A stretch of DNA of 64,000 nt from Vibrio coralliilyticus (GCF_024449095.1 NZ_CP024629.1:62001-126000), one strand, 5' to 3'; shown: positions 16,985 to 27,584, numbered from the stretch's first letter. The notes: generated from the letters alone by a model not told the origin. Made by a program: numbers and translations.

Positions 16985-19435
16985 CTATTGCAGTGGACTA
17001 TTCTTAACTAAATATTCACTTTCGTCTTTGCAAAAATGTTCTTCGTAACTCTGAGGTGAAACGTAGTAAGGTCTCATTGCATAAGGTCTTTCAAGCACAC
17101 TATATTTGTCGGTGCTATCTGTAAGTCTAGTCCCTGTCCTCGTCATCTTTATCGGATAGGTAAGAAGTTGCATAAGCTGTGTCTTACTAGAGGGTTCTAT
17201 GAACAGAGAGCTTCGTTCTATATCCATTGTTCCAGCTTTAGTGACCGCAACCTTCAGATTGAATCTAGCTTGCTCCTCATAAGGCCATGGTTCTGGACTT
17301 AGCGCCATCCATAGCTCCTCTTTCCACTTTTCAATTGGGACAAACGTGCTAGTGTAACTTCTCCATACTCCATCGAGTCCTTGTGTTACCCGCTCAGCCG
17401 CAACGAATACTTCAATGTCTTCAGGGGACCAGCCAGAGGCAGGATTGATAGTGTAAAGTAGTTCACCAATTGAACCTTTATACACGTTAGATGCTTTCCA
17501 ATTCCAATTAGACGAACGAAAGTCCCATTCAAAAGGATATTCAACCGTCATACTAAGACCTACACCAGATAGCTGACATTTACTACTGAATGTGACACAA
17601 AGATAACCATTATCGCGAATGGCCATCCGCTGGTTTGGATTAGATAGGCTCAGTGTGGGCATTGTTATTAGCGAAAATATGCCTAACTCTTCATTGTATG
17701 TCGGATAAGAGCCATTAGGTGATAACTCCGGTGCTTCTTTAGCTCCCAGAGACCCTGGCATCTCTATCGTGATCTTGTCAGTATTCCCCATAAACTCAAC
17801 TGAACCACGGAGCGACAATTCACCAAAAACTACAGTAGGCATAGGCGGAGGCAACTGCAGACCAGTTAAAACAGAAGGTCGACTAAAATTGGCGAACTTG
17901 GTTAAACTGGATAGTCCATTTAAAACCGTTTTACTAATTGGCTCAGGACTTACGCCACCAGCGCCACCTAAAAACTCAGACACTTTATTCAGTGCAAAGG
18001 CGGCGTCTGAATTTGGTGACCAACCATTTCCGCCACTATAAATCGCATGAGCTATATCTTCTTGATTTTTGAACATGTCGTGCAGGGCTTGATAGTTACG
18101 GAACGTTGTAGCACCCACTTGTTGGTCTACACCTGTCTCTAATAAATAACTAGTCAAGTAATCATCGGAAACCATTCCATTACTGTCTCTGACAGGTACC
18201 GAATTTGCCAAAGAACGCCCAGTTAGTGATATGTCACCACTGGCTATCGGTGTAATTAAAACATCAAGGGCAGAAGAGAAACACGAAGTACAGGGGTCGT
18301 AGCCAATCTCAAAATCGCCATAAATCCATTGAGTATCTTCATTGGCAATTAGCTTAGCCATTGATGTCACTCGGGTTGGCGATTTAGCGCGATTAAGTGG
18401 GTGGCTTTTATAAGGAGAAAATAGATTTGTAGCCACCCTATCATTATCTCCCATTGTGTGAAAGCTCAATAACAGCAGAGTTGTAAAGTCCGGGGTTTTG
18501 GTCGTACAAGGCCAGCACTCTTAACTTTCCTATTAATCGATTATACAAAATCATATAAGGTACTGAGTAAGACTTTGTTGGTGAAGCTGTAACGGGTTCA
18601 CCATCTTGCGGCATAGGTAAATCCCATATCCATTTTTATGAGTTCCCCAACCACTGCTTGGCTGTATATATCCGGGATTTGGCTGTTATCTCCCTCTAAA
18701 AGCTGAAAACGGATAGCGATCCCAGTAAGTATTCATAAGCAGGATTTGACACCCATTTCTGTTCAGAGGGTTGCCCAAGCTCATATTGAATGATGGGCAA
18801 ATCTGGTTGAGTCCAGTCATTCCTGTTGGTTTGATAATCGTTGGTCCAGTCCATAACTATTGTTTCTTTTACTAATGGGAACGTGAGGTGCTGACGGATT
18901 CGTGCTAATAAAGTTGCTATCCGAAGTATTACCCCTACTTATCGACGATACTAACTTCCAAGCGCTATTAACTTCATCTCTTGTGGGTTCAAAACTAATT
19001 GAGTTATCATCTTGAAGAGTCATATAATAACCATTTGAAGGGTCTTTTAGATAAAAAAAACGTTCCGTCAATATCTTCAGCGTCCCACCAACAGTATTGC
19101 TCTTTGCTTGCTGCAGGGCACAATTGAATGCTCGTATTCCCACCAGCAATTCTTAAGCCTTCCCCATCTCTAATCCATAGCCACCACAAATCAACTCTGC
19201 CACGTTTATTTTTGTCAATCAACGTTAACTTAGCATCAACATCTATGTTCCTTTCCAATACAGTTGTCCGAGATATTTTTTTTTGTGAGTATGCGAAGCG
19301 GGAGTCTTTATACTCGTCTTTTTTAGGTACAAAGTGATATCCTGTACCTGGATTGTAAGTAGGAATAAAACCAGCGAATGCACTAGTGCAGCTTGCACTC
19401 AGGATGATACTCCAAAACACGTTACTGTAGGTCAT
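16985..19435 (-). pseudogene. Large exported protein gene of unknown function, broken by several frameshifts
   Basis: Coding sequence can be followed from a signal peptide at 19435 (MTYSNVFWSIILSASC..AFA) to a stop at 16985, but in pieces. The first frame ends after about 140 codons. It changes frame at an A8 run near 19053 (KDPSNGYYMTLQDD continues in the next frame). Further shifts lie in 18540-18816, and another near 18465 leads into the last 494-codon open stretch. Rejoined, the product would be about 800 residues. The last part has Trp- and Pro-rich segments and a CTSCF motif but no domain I recognise. The 494-codon piece alone (16985-18469) has no plausible start of its own. The gene lies between two IS copies and is probably decayed. 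Confidence 0.5.
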
Positions 19436-19882
19436 AAATTTACCTTATTTTGTTATTTATATTTAGGTCCCTTCGTCTATAACTGTGCACCACTCCTTGT
19501 GCTAATTTTCACAGTTAGTTTTTTCGCCCGCTAAGACACCTCCTTTTTTGTTCGCTCTCAACTATTTCAAAGTAAAGATATTAGCTGACTAAATAATCGC
19601 TATAGTAGATAAGAACGTTGTAGTGATTTTATTATTTCAAAGCTTCTTTCAGGTAATAAACAAAATTTTTATACCTACAATTATCTTTTTAAATGGCAGT
19701 ATATTTTGTTTTGACTATCGATAAATTAATTAAATAGAAAAGTCAAGACCCACCTTTTAATAAAACCTCCATAGTTCACAAGCTAGTAATGGAAATCGTG
19801 ATATAAGCATCAGACATCACAAGCTGGGTTATTTATGGCTGGCTTTGCGTTTCCTCCATCGACGTAAAATCTGATTTAGAGG
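19436..19882. other. AT-rich intergenic region
   Basis: No gene is seen between the start of the broken exported-protein gene and IS copy 3. The promoter of the broken gene would lie here. The last 80 bases resemble nothing I recognise. Confidence 0.35.
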
Positions 19883-20927
19883 GGCGTTGTTGATCAAATC
19901 AGCTTAAAGAACAACGACGCTATATATAGGGCTAACCGTTTAGCTTCTGACAGGCATACCTAGTCCTATGACTTTGTTTATTGCTTTGACATTCGCCATG
20001 ATTCCGCCCACTTGAGCGTTGTAACATCTCAAGCTCAATTTTCCGCTTGTTAGTCCTTTATATCGGGACATTGCAGTTTCAGATATTGACCGATAGTGAA
20101 TAACCAGATTGGGCTTTCCACTCCGAAATTGTCCCATTTTTCAAGGCGGTTACTGCTTCGTTTCTGGGATGGCCATCTTCCCAAAGGGCTGCATTCTTTC
20201 GAGGCGGTATCAACGGGATACTACTTTTCTTTTTTAAAGTCTCGTGGCAATTTTTGCTGTCATAGGCTCCATCAGCAGATACGGTAATGACCTTTCTGCG
20301 TAGTGGGTTGAGCAATGTAGGAAGCACTTCACTATCGCCAACATTGACAAGGCTAACTTCAGCACTGATAGCTTCGTGGGTATCTACATCAACAGCTAAG
20401 TGCAGTTTGCGCCATGTTCTGCGCTTTTCTGCACCATGCTTTTTCACTTTCCATTCACCCTCACCAAAAACTTTGAGACCTGTCGAGTCAATGGCGATAT
20501 GGCGAATAGCCCCTCTAGATTTATTGCGATATTTGACCTGAACTGTCTTCGAGCGTTTACTGATACAGGTGTAGCCAGGGGACGTCAGCGGAACATCTAG
20601 TAACTTGAAGATCGAGTCGATAAAGCCTTGAAGTGCACGCAATGGCAGAGAGAAGATACCCTTTATCATCAAAGCCGTTTCAATCGCTGTATCTGAGTAC
20701 TGAAAGCCTCTCCCACGCTTGCCATGATGGGTTTTGCATTGCCATGCATCTATGGCGGAGTCATCTATCCAGAACGTAACCGAACCACGTTTGCACAGAG
20801 ACGTATTGTACTCCGCCCAGTTAGTTATCTTCTTCTTCGCTTTACCCATATCACCACCAGTCTAATCCTCATAAAGGATCAGATCGCAGGACTCGGAAAA
20901 GGTTCAACTGATTTAGGCAACAACGCC
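19883..20927 (-). mobile_element. IS5-family insertion sequence, copy 3, defective
   Basis: A 1045-bp copy with the same ends as copies 1 and 2 but two single-base insertions. One is in the transposase gene and one lies just after it. Flanking 9-mers (ATTTAGAGG and TTCTCTAAG) do not match. The inner end lies 41 bases before the lipoprotein gene and may influence its expression. Confidence 0.9.
19940..20849 (-). pseudogene. IS5-family transposase, copy 3, frameshifted
   Basis: The reading frame follows copy 2 for about 250 residues and then shifts near 20097 through one extra base (TAGTGAATAACC against TAGTGATAACC). This separates the catalytic Glu region from the two catalytic Asp residues. 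The element cannot make an active transposase itself, but the intact copies could act on it in trans. Confidence 0.85.
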
Positions 20928-20967
20928 TTCTCTAAGTGTTAGTTAAAATAATTAAGGTCGACCCAAC

Positions 20968-21756
20968 ATGAAATACATAGTTCAGTATATCTTTGTATTA
21001 ATGGCATTAATGCTGTTAGCTGGTTGTGATTCAGAAGACTCCCAAACATCAGTAGATGCAAAAGTTAATGAAATTAAGGTCACTCCTTCACCAACTTCGG
21101 TATTAGAAGGTCGTACGCAACAGCTAATCGCAATTGCTAAATACGATGATGGAAGCGAAAATGACGTCAGTGATTCTGTTTCCTGGGAGATTGTTGGAGA
21201 CCCAACAATCGCGGACGTATCCGCTTCAGGTTTGATAACGGCCAACACTAAAGGTGACACAGAGATCACTGCCAGCAAGGATGGTATCGTCAGTAATACG
21301 GTGAAAGTTACTGTGTGTGACTTAGCAGGTGTATGTATTGATCCCTTCGATACAGGTAGTGGTAGGTTGTTCACTAATTCACCATCGGTGGCTTACTTAG
21401 ATAGCATTGGTGGCAGCGCAACAGATGGTAGCTATATTGAAAAAGGGGCTTACGGCCCAGTTGGTGAATTCTACCTATTCAACTGGGGTAATGCGAATGC
21501 CCTGTGCACGGCCTACAATACTAAAAGCTTAGGAGGACGAACCAATTGGCGCTTAGCAACAAGAGATGAGTTAAAAGTGGAGCTGTACGACATATACGGC
21601 AATATGTTTGCCGACCGCGGCTGGCCTACCGAGTACTCATATTGGTCTATGACACCTGATAGTTCTAGCTATTACTACGTAAGCCTCAACAATGGTAAGA
21701 TCTCCAGCTCCATCCCAAGCGGCATGAACCAAGCGTCCTGCGTCTCAGAGCCTTAA
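20968..21756 (+). CDS. Lipoprotein with BIG2 (Ig-like) and Lcl/DUF1566 domains
   Basis: This 262-residue protein begins with a lipoprotein signal (lipobox LLAGC, Cys at residue 20) and is predicted to be anchored in the outer membrane or exposed on the surface. Residues about 35-110 form a bacterial Ig-like 2 domain (VTPSPTSVLEGRTQQL; DVSASGLITA). The C-terminal 130 residues match the Lcl domain (GGRTNWRLATRDEL; YSYWSMTPDS). Such proteins are often adhesins or cell-surface binding proteins in Vibrio. The start ATG follows AAGGTCG. IS copy 3 ends 41 bases upstream, so the native promoter was probably lost. Confidence 0.8.
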   Translation: MKYIVQYIFVLMALMLLAGCDSEDSQTSVDAKVNEIKVTPSPTSVLEGRTQQLIAIAKYDDGSENDVSDSVSWEIVGDPTIADVSASGLITANTKGDTEITASKDGIVSNTVKVTVCDLAGVCIDPFDTGSGRLFTNSPSVAYLDSIGGSATDGSYIEKGAYGPVGEFYLFNWGNANALCTAYNTKSLGGRTNWRLATRDELKVELYDIYGNMFADRGWPTEYSYWSMTPDSSSYYYVSLNNGKISSSIPSGMNQASCVSEP

Positions 21757-21829
21757 CGTTGGACTATAAGCGCAACCCAATGGTTGGATAAACAAGCTAT
21801 TCCTTAAATGTCAGGTGAAGCTTATCTTT

Positions 21830-22780
21830 GCTTTCCGAAGTAAGCGTCATCAATGGTGAGTTCACTGAGTCCTTGATGGTTACACTCTTCTTATAAAATG
21901 TAAAAATTTCCAGTTCGGCTTAACGAGATGCCGTGTAAGCTTTTAAGTCGGTCCAGCGACCCTTTCCATCCACCATAGTCAATTAATTTCTGAGTGAACT
22001 CAGTGTTGGTAAACAAGCTAGCTTGTGATTTGAAAACATTATGTGGCCCATAGTGCTTAAGGGTTTTGATATAGAATCTCATGTCCATACGCTAGGGCAA
22101 CATTTACGGCTATAAGCATCAATAATGACAACCAAGTACAGGAACCCGTCAGCCATTAGGACAATATGATGTCAATGGCCCAAATTTAGTTTGGGCAAGT
22201 GACTGCGATATCACGTAACAGGTAGGAGTGCTTTGTTCGGGAATATTATTTTCGGTTTGGGACATGGATCCAATGCACATGTCCGCATGACCCGAACGAT
22301 ACATTTACAATTAAGATTATGTCTCTTTTTTGCTAGAGCGGTTTGAAATCATCGACTATCCATGTTCGGATCTTGAAGATGAATTTCGTTAATCATGCGA
22401 TACAAATCAACCTCTTCATCAGAGAGCCCGATGGATTGATAGCAAGCGGAAAAGCTAGCAGTATTAAGTAATACACACTAGAGTTTTATCAGTAATTGGG
22501 TAAATTTTACAACAAACTCTTTCGCTGTGCTAGGTCTAAAGACCGAATAACTTAGCCAAAAAATCATTTTCCAGACTCAACTGACTTTCAAAGAAAAAGT
22601 CATAGGCTCATTCTCAAACAGCTCCTTTTACCATGTAGAAATTTGGTTACCGTGTAAGTTGTATTTCTGAGCTAATTAAGCGACAGTTTTATGACCTTTT
22701 GCCGCCGCCAATGCAATCTTAGCTTTAAATTCAGGAGAATGGTTTCTACGCTTTCTAGTAATAATCTGTTCCAATATCTC
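21830..22780 (-). pseudogene. Decayed IS3-family element (orfA and orfB remnants)
   Basis: Minus-strand reading shows an IS3 orfA start-like segment near 22700-22770 (KRRNHSPEFKAKIALAAAKG). It is followed by orfB pieces: EIHLQDPNMDSR near 22370-22400, then a GFLYLVVIIDAYSR segment near 22130, and a DGKGRWTD segment near 21960. These are hallmark motifs of the IS3 orfB integrase core. Stops and frameshifts break them throughout and about a third of orfB is missing. No intact ends are visible. Confidence 0.7.
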
Positions 22781-22859
22781 AGAGAACTATCAAAACAGAT
22801 AAGTCATTTAAAGTTATGTCTGAGAATTGAACATCACTTCTAAGCTCAAGTATGCACAA

Positions 22860-23040
22860 TGTTCTACACGGCGATGATGTCATCAATGCAATGTAACCCA
22901 GTTTTCAAAGAAACCTACCAGCGGTTGGTGAAAGCTGAAAAGCCCTAAGAAGTCGAGATCATTGCTTGAAATGGTATTCATACTAAATTGAATGTTGAGA
23001 GGTGGCGTCAGGTGAAATGAAAACATGGCTTAAAATTAGC
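22860..23040 (+). pseudogene. Remnant of an IS110-family transposase C-terminus
   Basis: The plus-strand frame reads NPVFKETYQRLVKAEKP then, after a stop and a shift, MVFILN-stop-MLRGGVR-stop-NENMA. IS110 transposases end with similar stretches (NPV..FYQRL..GKPKK..., ILN.MLRDGV.W). Only the last 60 codons remain, with several stops. Confidence 0.55.
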
Positions 23041-23078
23041 TATTGATGCCATAGTCGTTTGCTATGCGTTTCCTGAAT

Positions 23079-23486
23079 TTAACCAGGTAGCCCTTCTATC
23101 ATCGGAACCTGCTCTAAGTTTTGATCCCATTCTGCCTTACTAGCGACAAATATATGAGCGTTTGGTTTATTTGAAATTGTTGAGTCAATACTTCCTGCAG
23201 GCACTGCTAAAAACGACCCACCCATTTGAACATTTGGCAGAGCAGAACCACAGTGCGAGCAAAAACTCTTCACGTGCTTTGTAGACGGCAGACTATACGT
23301 GCTTATGTTGTTTTCGCCCGATATCCACGTTAGAACAGCGGTAGTAGAAAACAAGTTAGACGCATGAGCGGAACCAGTATCTTTGCGACAATATTGACAA
23401 TGACACATGAAAAAACTTTCAAACTCACCTTCAACTTCAAAGCTCACTTCACCGCAAAGGCATGACCCTTTATGTATTGCACTAAT
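23079..23486 (-). CDS. GFA / CENP-V family zinc protein, no standard start codon
   Basis: This small zinc protein of the glutathione-dependent formaldehyde-activating (GFA-like) fold has CHCQYC and CSHCG zinc ligands. Real members start with a SCLCGxVxF motif that carries two more ligands. Here that motif (GSCLCGEVSFEVEG) is present but lies upstream of the first GTG (23447). It can only be included by starting at ATT 23486, which follows a TTGAGGA ribosome site after an in-frame TAA. The gene thus uses a rare start or has a mutated ATG. About 135 residues in total. Function beyond the fold is not known. Confidence 0.65.
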   Translation of the reverse strand: MSAIHKGSCLCGEVSFEVEGEFESFFMCHCQYCRKDTGSAHASNLFSTTAVLTWISGENNISTYSLPSTKHVKSFCSHCGSALPNVQMGGSFLAVPAGSIDSTISNKPNAHIFVASKAEWDQNLEQVPMIEGLPG

Positions 23487-24061
23487 TTAATATATCCTCA
23501 ATAAATAAAATTGAAACGAACACACTTAGACACAATGACTCCCTGTCGATTCTAGCTATCAATATCACAATATCGTGGATTAGCCAATTGAGGTCGGATA
23601 GACTTGCATACCGCTGACGAATAATTTAATTACCCTTACCGCAGTGTATCTAATGAGGTGTCGCACACTTCATTCCACTATGCTAATACTCATTGCTATG
23701 CTAATCAATACCAAGCACATTCCAAGGAAGAGAACATATTTGTTGGCCATGAAGGAAAACTCTTTCTTCGAACAACGACTTCGAGTAGGGGGGGGGCAAT
23801 TACTTACTCTAGGAGCTTACGCCGTCAAGGTAATGCACCTTTGCAAGATGGGGTAACTTCTCATTGGAACACCGTACTCAGAGTGCAGAGTGGTGGCGCC
23901 TTGCAAACACTTTCCCGCCATGCTGTTCTTTGGCGTAACTCTGCCGCACCTAACACTCTTCTACTGAAGATATCCATTCTTATACAAAGAAGTCAAAAAT
24001 TGCAGACACCCCATTCAACTAGCGAAGTATTTTACATAGGCGAGCTAACGCGTTTTAAGTA
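23487..24061. other. Region without a recognisable gene, with a G9 run
   Basis: A 134-codon plus-strand frame (23658-24062) is open but matches no family I know and has no good ribosome site. A run of 9 G lies at 23788-23796. The DNA lies between transposon remnants and is probably a relic of something I cannot identify. Confidence 0.35.
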
Positions 24062-24680
24062 AAAATCCACCTGCATAGCAGGTGGCTTTGGTTGGCCCCC
24101 TATAAGGGGGCTCACTGCTATTTATCTAATCCTAGAAGCATTTGTCGCTCCTCTTCTTCTTTTCCCACACGATCTTGGTGCCTGACATATCTACGTATAA
24201 TTTCCTCGTTCATCCCTACCCGAATCAAACAAAGTAACCTCGTTGCCAGAACTTATTACCCCAGAGCTTTTTCTTTCTCAAATACGGAAATTTGTTAAAC
24301 AACCTAATCGCTGTACGACCTTTAAACAAACCCCATGTAATTTGAGATACTCATGCTCGGCGGAAGCCTCACGACTAAATGGACATGATCAATTTGGACG
24401 TTAAGCTCGACAACCTTGCATTTCTTCATATTGCTGTAAACGTAGATACTCCGATACAGCTCTTTGCCTAAATTTCCTTTCAGAATCTTTAGTCGATATT
24501 TAGGTGTCCAAACAATATGATATTGACACCGATGATAAACGTGTGAAGCGGATTCATATCTGCTCATGTTCGTTATTTCCTTCATTTGTTGGTTGCAAAC
24601 GAGGACATCTTGAACATGAGCGTTCTTCGGGCAAAGCCCAAAAGAACGATCACCACCTTCTAAAGAAGGTGGTTTAGGGC
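24062..24680 (-). mobile_element. IS200/IS605-family element, decayed
   Basis: A TnpA-like Y1 transposase reading on the minus strand is bounded by subterminal hairpins, as usual in this family. At 24067-24085 there is CCACCTGC-ATA-GCAGGTGG and at 24095-24111 GCCCCC-TATAA-GGGGGC. On the other side lie CGTTCTTCGGGC-AAA-GCCC..AAGAACG (24621-24648) and ACCACCTTC-TAAA-GAAGGTGGT (24652-24673). These hairpins are recognised as single-stranded DNA by the transposase. Confidence 0.75.
24130..24585 (-). pseudogene. tnpA: IS200-type Y1 transposase (tnpA), frameshifted
   Basis: The first 87 codons read as an HUH-type transposase (YHIVWTPKYR; the HxH pair in DHVHLVV). A frame change after SISNYMG interrupts it. 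The next segment continues in another frame (FKGRTAIRLFNKFPYLRKKK, LWGNKFWQRGYFV), which holds the usual C-terminal half. A second shift follows before the GMNEEIIRRYVRHQ tail. At least two frameshifts make it inactive. Confidence 0.75.
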
Positions 24681-24696
24681 CAGAAAATAAAAAATT

Positions 24697-25470
24697 TTAT
24701 TTAAACTGAACAACCCACCCAACTAGAAAGCCTTGGGAAGCGGTATTATATGCGAAAACATCACCGTTATCGTAATCCACCCAAGTGGATTTATAGGCTA
24801 GGTTAAGATCCGACCAACTATTTATTTGGTAGCGCACACCTGTTAGCACTGAGCTTGTAAAATCTGTGTCGCTTCCAAGCCCGACATCGACGCTCGCGTG
24901 AAAATGCCAATCTTCACTAAGCGAGTTCGTCCACCGAATTCCAACCAGATAATCGATCCAGTCTTCATCGAGCGATTTCGCTTTGTCTAGAGCACCTCCC
25001 TGTGTATAGAGTTTGGCGTCGATGTCGTTGTCCCACCAACGGATTCCAGCCATATAGTCTATGGCGCCAACCTCGTACTCAACGCGCTTGAATCCTTTGG
25101 CTTCAAGCACACCTTGGCGGATGTCTACGTTCCCTTTCAATAATTCCAAGTTAGTGTTCAACACTGCATCGGAGTGACCACTGAGCTTCATAAAGCTGTA
25201 ATCAACGTAGTAACCCCATTGATTGGCGTAAATGCCTTCAAGGCGCAGCATTGCTCCCATATCGATATGATCCATGATGAAAGCAGGATCAATATTTACA
25301 TCAGTGGAGAGACCTCCAATTCGATTGTCTCCCCGAATGTTCAATGCCAATGCATAGATCTCCATGCTGTGTCGCCATTGTGAATGAGCCTCTGCTTCTG
25401 ATATATCGCTAGCATCAGCAGAACATGCAGCCCAAAGTATACCGAGACAAAAAATATTCCTTTTTTCCAC
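24697..25470 (-). CDS. Outer-membrane beta-barrel protein of unknown function
   Basis: This 257-residue protein has a signal peptide (MEKRNIFCLGILWAACSADA-SD). It has alternating hydrophobic strands (MLRLEGIYANQWGYYVDYSF; YMAGIRWW; HASVDVGLG) and ends in an aromatic-rich strand (FLVGWVVQFK), as in small outer-membrane barrels. The internal repeat YxAGIRWWD / YLVGIRWTN supports a barrel of 8 to 12 strands. It is divergent from the aldehyde dehydrogenase gene with a 180-base gap, so the two may share regulation. Confidence 0.65.
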   Translation of the reverse strand: MEKRNIFCLGILWAACSADASDISEAEAHSQWRHSMEIYALALNIRGDNRIGGLSTDVNIDPAFIMDHIDMGAMLRLEGIYANQWGYYVDYSFMKLSGHSDAVLNTNLELLKGNVDIRQGVLEAKGFKRVEYEVGAIDYMAGIRWWDNDIDAKLYTQGGALDKAKSLDEDWIDYLVGIRWTNSLSEDWHFHASVDVGLGSDTDFTSSVLTGVRYQINSWSDLNLAYKSTWVDYDNGDVFAYNTASQGFLVGWVVQFK

Positions 25471-25577
25471 CTGCTACTACCCTCTTATGTGAGTGTTGAC
25501 TCATATATTTAAGGTAGTTCATATTTGTAGGACTGATCAGAAAACCCCCTTTTTGTGTAAAAACCTCTGACATACAA

Positions 25578-25611
25578 TTGACAATACGCATCTAGACTGA
25601 CCGGTTTGTTT
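25578..25611 (+). promoter_or_regulatory. Promoter/operator region of the aldehyde dehydrogenase gene
   Basis: A TTGACA hexamer at 25578-25583 is followed by TAGACTGACCGGTTTGTTT at 25593-25611. This is similar to the presumed TetR site at 10662-10680 (TAGACCAAGCGGTTGGTAT). The two sites share TAGAC, CGGTT, GT and a final T in the same spacing. No clear -10 can be assigned. Confidence 0.4.
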
Positions 25612-25648
25612 TGTTTATTGTGTATGGAAATCAACCACGAGGTGATGT

Positions 25649-27082
25649 ATGAAATATGATCTAACATCAGTGCAAATGGAAAATGCTCTTAGCTTTATGA
25701 AGGAAGCATTTACAGCTAACCCCATGCCAAGTCAGGCGAGCAGAATCAAGAAACTAATGAGGCTTAAGTCCGCGCTAATCGAATATACAGACAAACTTTG
25801 CACAGCTGTCAGCCTAGATTATGGATACCGAAGCCAATTGGATACATTGATGGCAGACATCGTGCCTTGTATTGGCAATATTGATCATACGATTGACTGC
25901 CTACCGCATTGGATGACGTCGTCAATTCGCCACCCAGGTGCCTTGCTTTCTACGTCTAAAGTTGAAGTAGTTTACCAACCTAAGGGGGTGGTTGGGATTG
26001 TTACACCATGGAACTTTCCTATTATGCTGTCCGTGGGGCCACTAATATCAGCGTTGGCAGCAGGTAACCGAGCGATGATAAAGATGAGTGAATTTACCCC
26101 ATACACCAACCAGGTGTTGGGTGAAATGCTCGCAACGGTATTTGATCACAGTGAAGTTCAAGTTGTGGAGGGTGAAGCAGATATCGCAGCATCGTTTACG
26201 GCGTTAAATTTTGATCACATGTTGTTTACGGGATCAACGCAAGTTGGTCGTCACGTAATGAAAGCCGCTGCGGCCAATTTAACGCCTGTTACTCTTGAGT
26301 TAGGCGGAAAATCGCCGGTGATTGTGGCGGAAGACATGCCGATCAATATTGCGGTAGAACGCATTATTTATGGCAAGAGCCTTAACAATGGGCAGGTCTG
26401 CGTAGCCCCGGATTACATATTGTTGCCAGAGAGCAAAATTGAGCACTTTATTGATGAGTACAAATCTCGGTACCAAAGCTTGTTTGTTGAAGGAGTGTAT
26501 TCGAACAACCTGACCTCAATGGCAAACCAAAGGCAGTATGAACGCATCATGGCGTTGCTGGATGAAGAAGAGCAGGCAGAAACTCGAATTGAAGCCTGTC
26601 ATAGCGATGCACTTGATCCTAGTAACCATAGTCTAGTGACCCACTTATTGGTTGAACCTAGTTTGACCTCTACTGTTATGACAGAAGAAATTTTTGGCCC
26701 TATACTGCCAATTATCGGGTATCAAAATATTGAAGAGGCGTTTTCCATCGTCAATAGTAAACCTCGACCTCTCGCATTATACCTGATGACTTTTGATCGA
26801 GACTTGCAAGCGCAAGTGAAAACCAGAGTTCATTCCGGGGGAATGTGCATCAACGATTGTGTGTTCCACTTGGCTGTGGATGACGCACCGTTTGGTGGCG
26901 TTGGAGAATCTGGGTTAGGACATTATCACGGTAAAGAAGGCTTCTTAACTTTCTCTCATGCTAAAACCGTAATGGAAACAGGCTTGGACCATAGAGTAAA
27001 ACACTTGTTTTCAGCGGAAGATAAACGAATTGAAAGCAGCAGTCATGAATATGTTTGGAAAATAGCAAGTGATTTAAATTAA
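25649..27082 (+). CDS. Coniferyl-aldehyde-dehydrogenase-like NAD(P)-dependent aldehyde dehydrogenase
   Basis: This 477-residue enzyme oxidises aldehydes to acids. Motifs are TPWNFPI (119-125), the Rossmann FTGSTQVGR (193-201), the catalytic base in LELGGKSP (Glu217), the nucleophile in NNGQVCVAP (Cys251) and EEIFGP. The lack of an extended N-terminal region and the FHLAVDDAPFGGVGESG motif near the C-terminus resemble coniferyl aldehyde dehydrogenases (CalB type). The ATG follows an ACGAGGTGATGT ribosome site. It lies upstream of a small membrane-protein gene, 17 bases apart, suggesting an operon. Confidence 0.85.
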   Translation: MKYDLTSVQMENALSFMKEAFTANPMPSQASRIKKLMRLKSALIEYTDKLCTAVSLDYGYRSQLDTLMADIVPCIGNIDHTIDCLPHWMTSSIRHPGALLSTSKVEVVYQPKGVVGIVTPWNFPIMLSVGPLISALAAGNRAMIKMSEFTPYTNQVLGEMLATVFDHSEVQVVEGEADIAASFTALNFDHMLFTGSTQVGRHVMKAAAANLTPVTLELGGKSPVIVAEDMPINIAVERIIYGKSLNNGQVCVAPDYILLPESKIEHFIDEYKSRYQSLFVEGVYSNNLTSMANQRQYERIMALLDEEEQAETRIEACHSDALDPSNHSLVTHLLVEPSLTSTVMTEEIFGPILPIIGYQNIEEAFSIVNSKPRPLALYLMTFDRDLQAQVKTRVHSGGMCINDCVFHLAVDDAPFGGVGESGLGHYHGKEGFLTFSHAKTVMETGLDHRVKHLFSAEDKRIESSSHEYVWKIASDLN

Positions 27083-27099
27083 ATTTCAGGTTTATTAAT

Positions 27100-27544
27100 A
27101 TGTTAGAGCGATTTTTTGAAAAAACGATCAAATCCTATTTGATCATCACAGGTCTACTGACTGCCACTGCATTCTCTACGTTTTTGGCACCAGAGTGGAG
27201 CATGAAAACTTTGTTTTCCTACAATGACGTCATGATGATGAATAAGGAGTACTTGCAAGGAACCTATCAGCATTGGGGAGTGATGGTGGGTTGTATCGGT
27301 GTTCTGCTCATGTTCTCGGCGAAATACAAGCAGCTTAGAACCTCAACAATGATTTACAGCGCGTTCGAGAAATCCATGTTTGTTGGCATTTTCTTGTACA
27401 ACGTTTGTATCAATGATTACCAAATGGTTTTACGGTTGGAGTGGTGTATTCGCGCTCGATGCGTTCGTCACAATTTATTCGTTGGTCTACCTGTATTACT
27501 ACTTGAATAGAGATAAAACGAAAACCCCAGCTCACCTTCGTTGA
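27100..27544 (+). pseudogene. Small integral membrane protein, frameshifted
   Basis: A membrane protein with four hydrophobic segments (YLIITGLLTATAFSTF, HWGVMVGCIGVLLMF, FEKSMFVGIFLYNV, and a last one). After residue about 107 the frame is lost: the sequence CAAATGG (near 27422) has one A too many. Read with the other frame it goes on YGWSGVFALDAFVTIYSLVY to a TGA at 27542-27544. As written, the product ends at 27510 with 136 residues. It follows the aldehyde dehydrogenase closely. Confidence 0.5.
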
Positions 27545-27584
27545 TCACCTTGCGAAAAAAAGCCCGCTGTCGGTGCAACGTAGT

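Noticed and set aside
23658..24062. Plus-strand 134-codon frame
   Set aside because: Composition is not protein-like, no ribosome site is present and no family is recognised. It lies among transposon relics.
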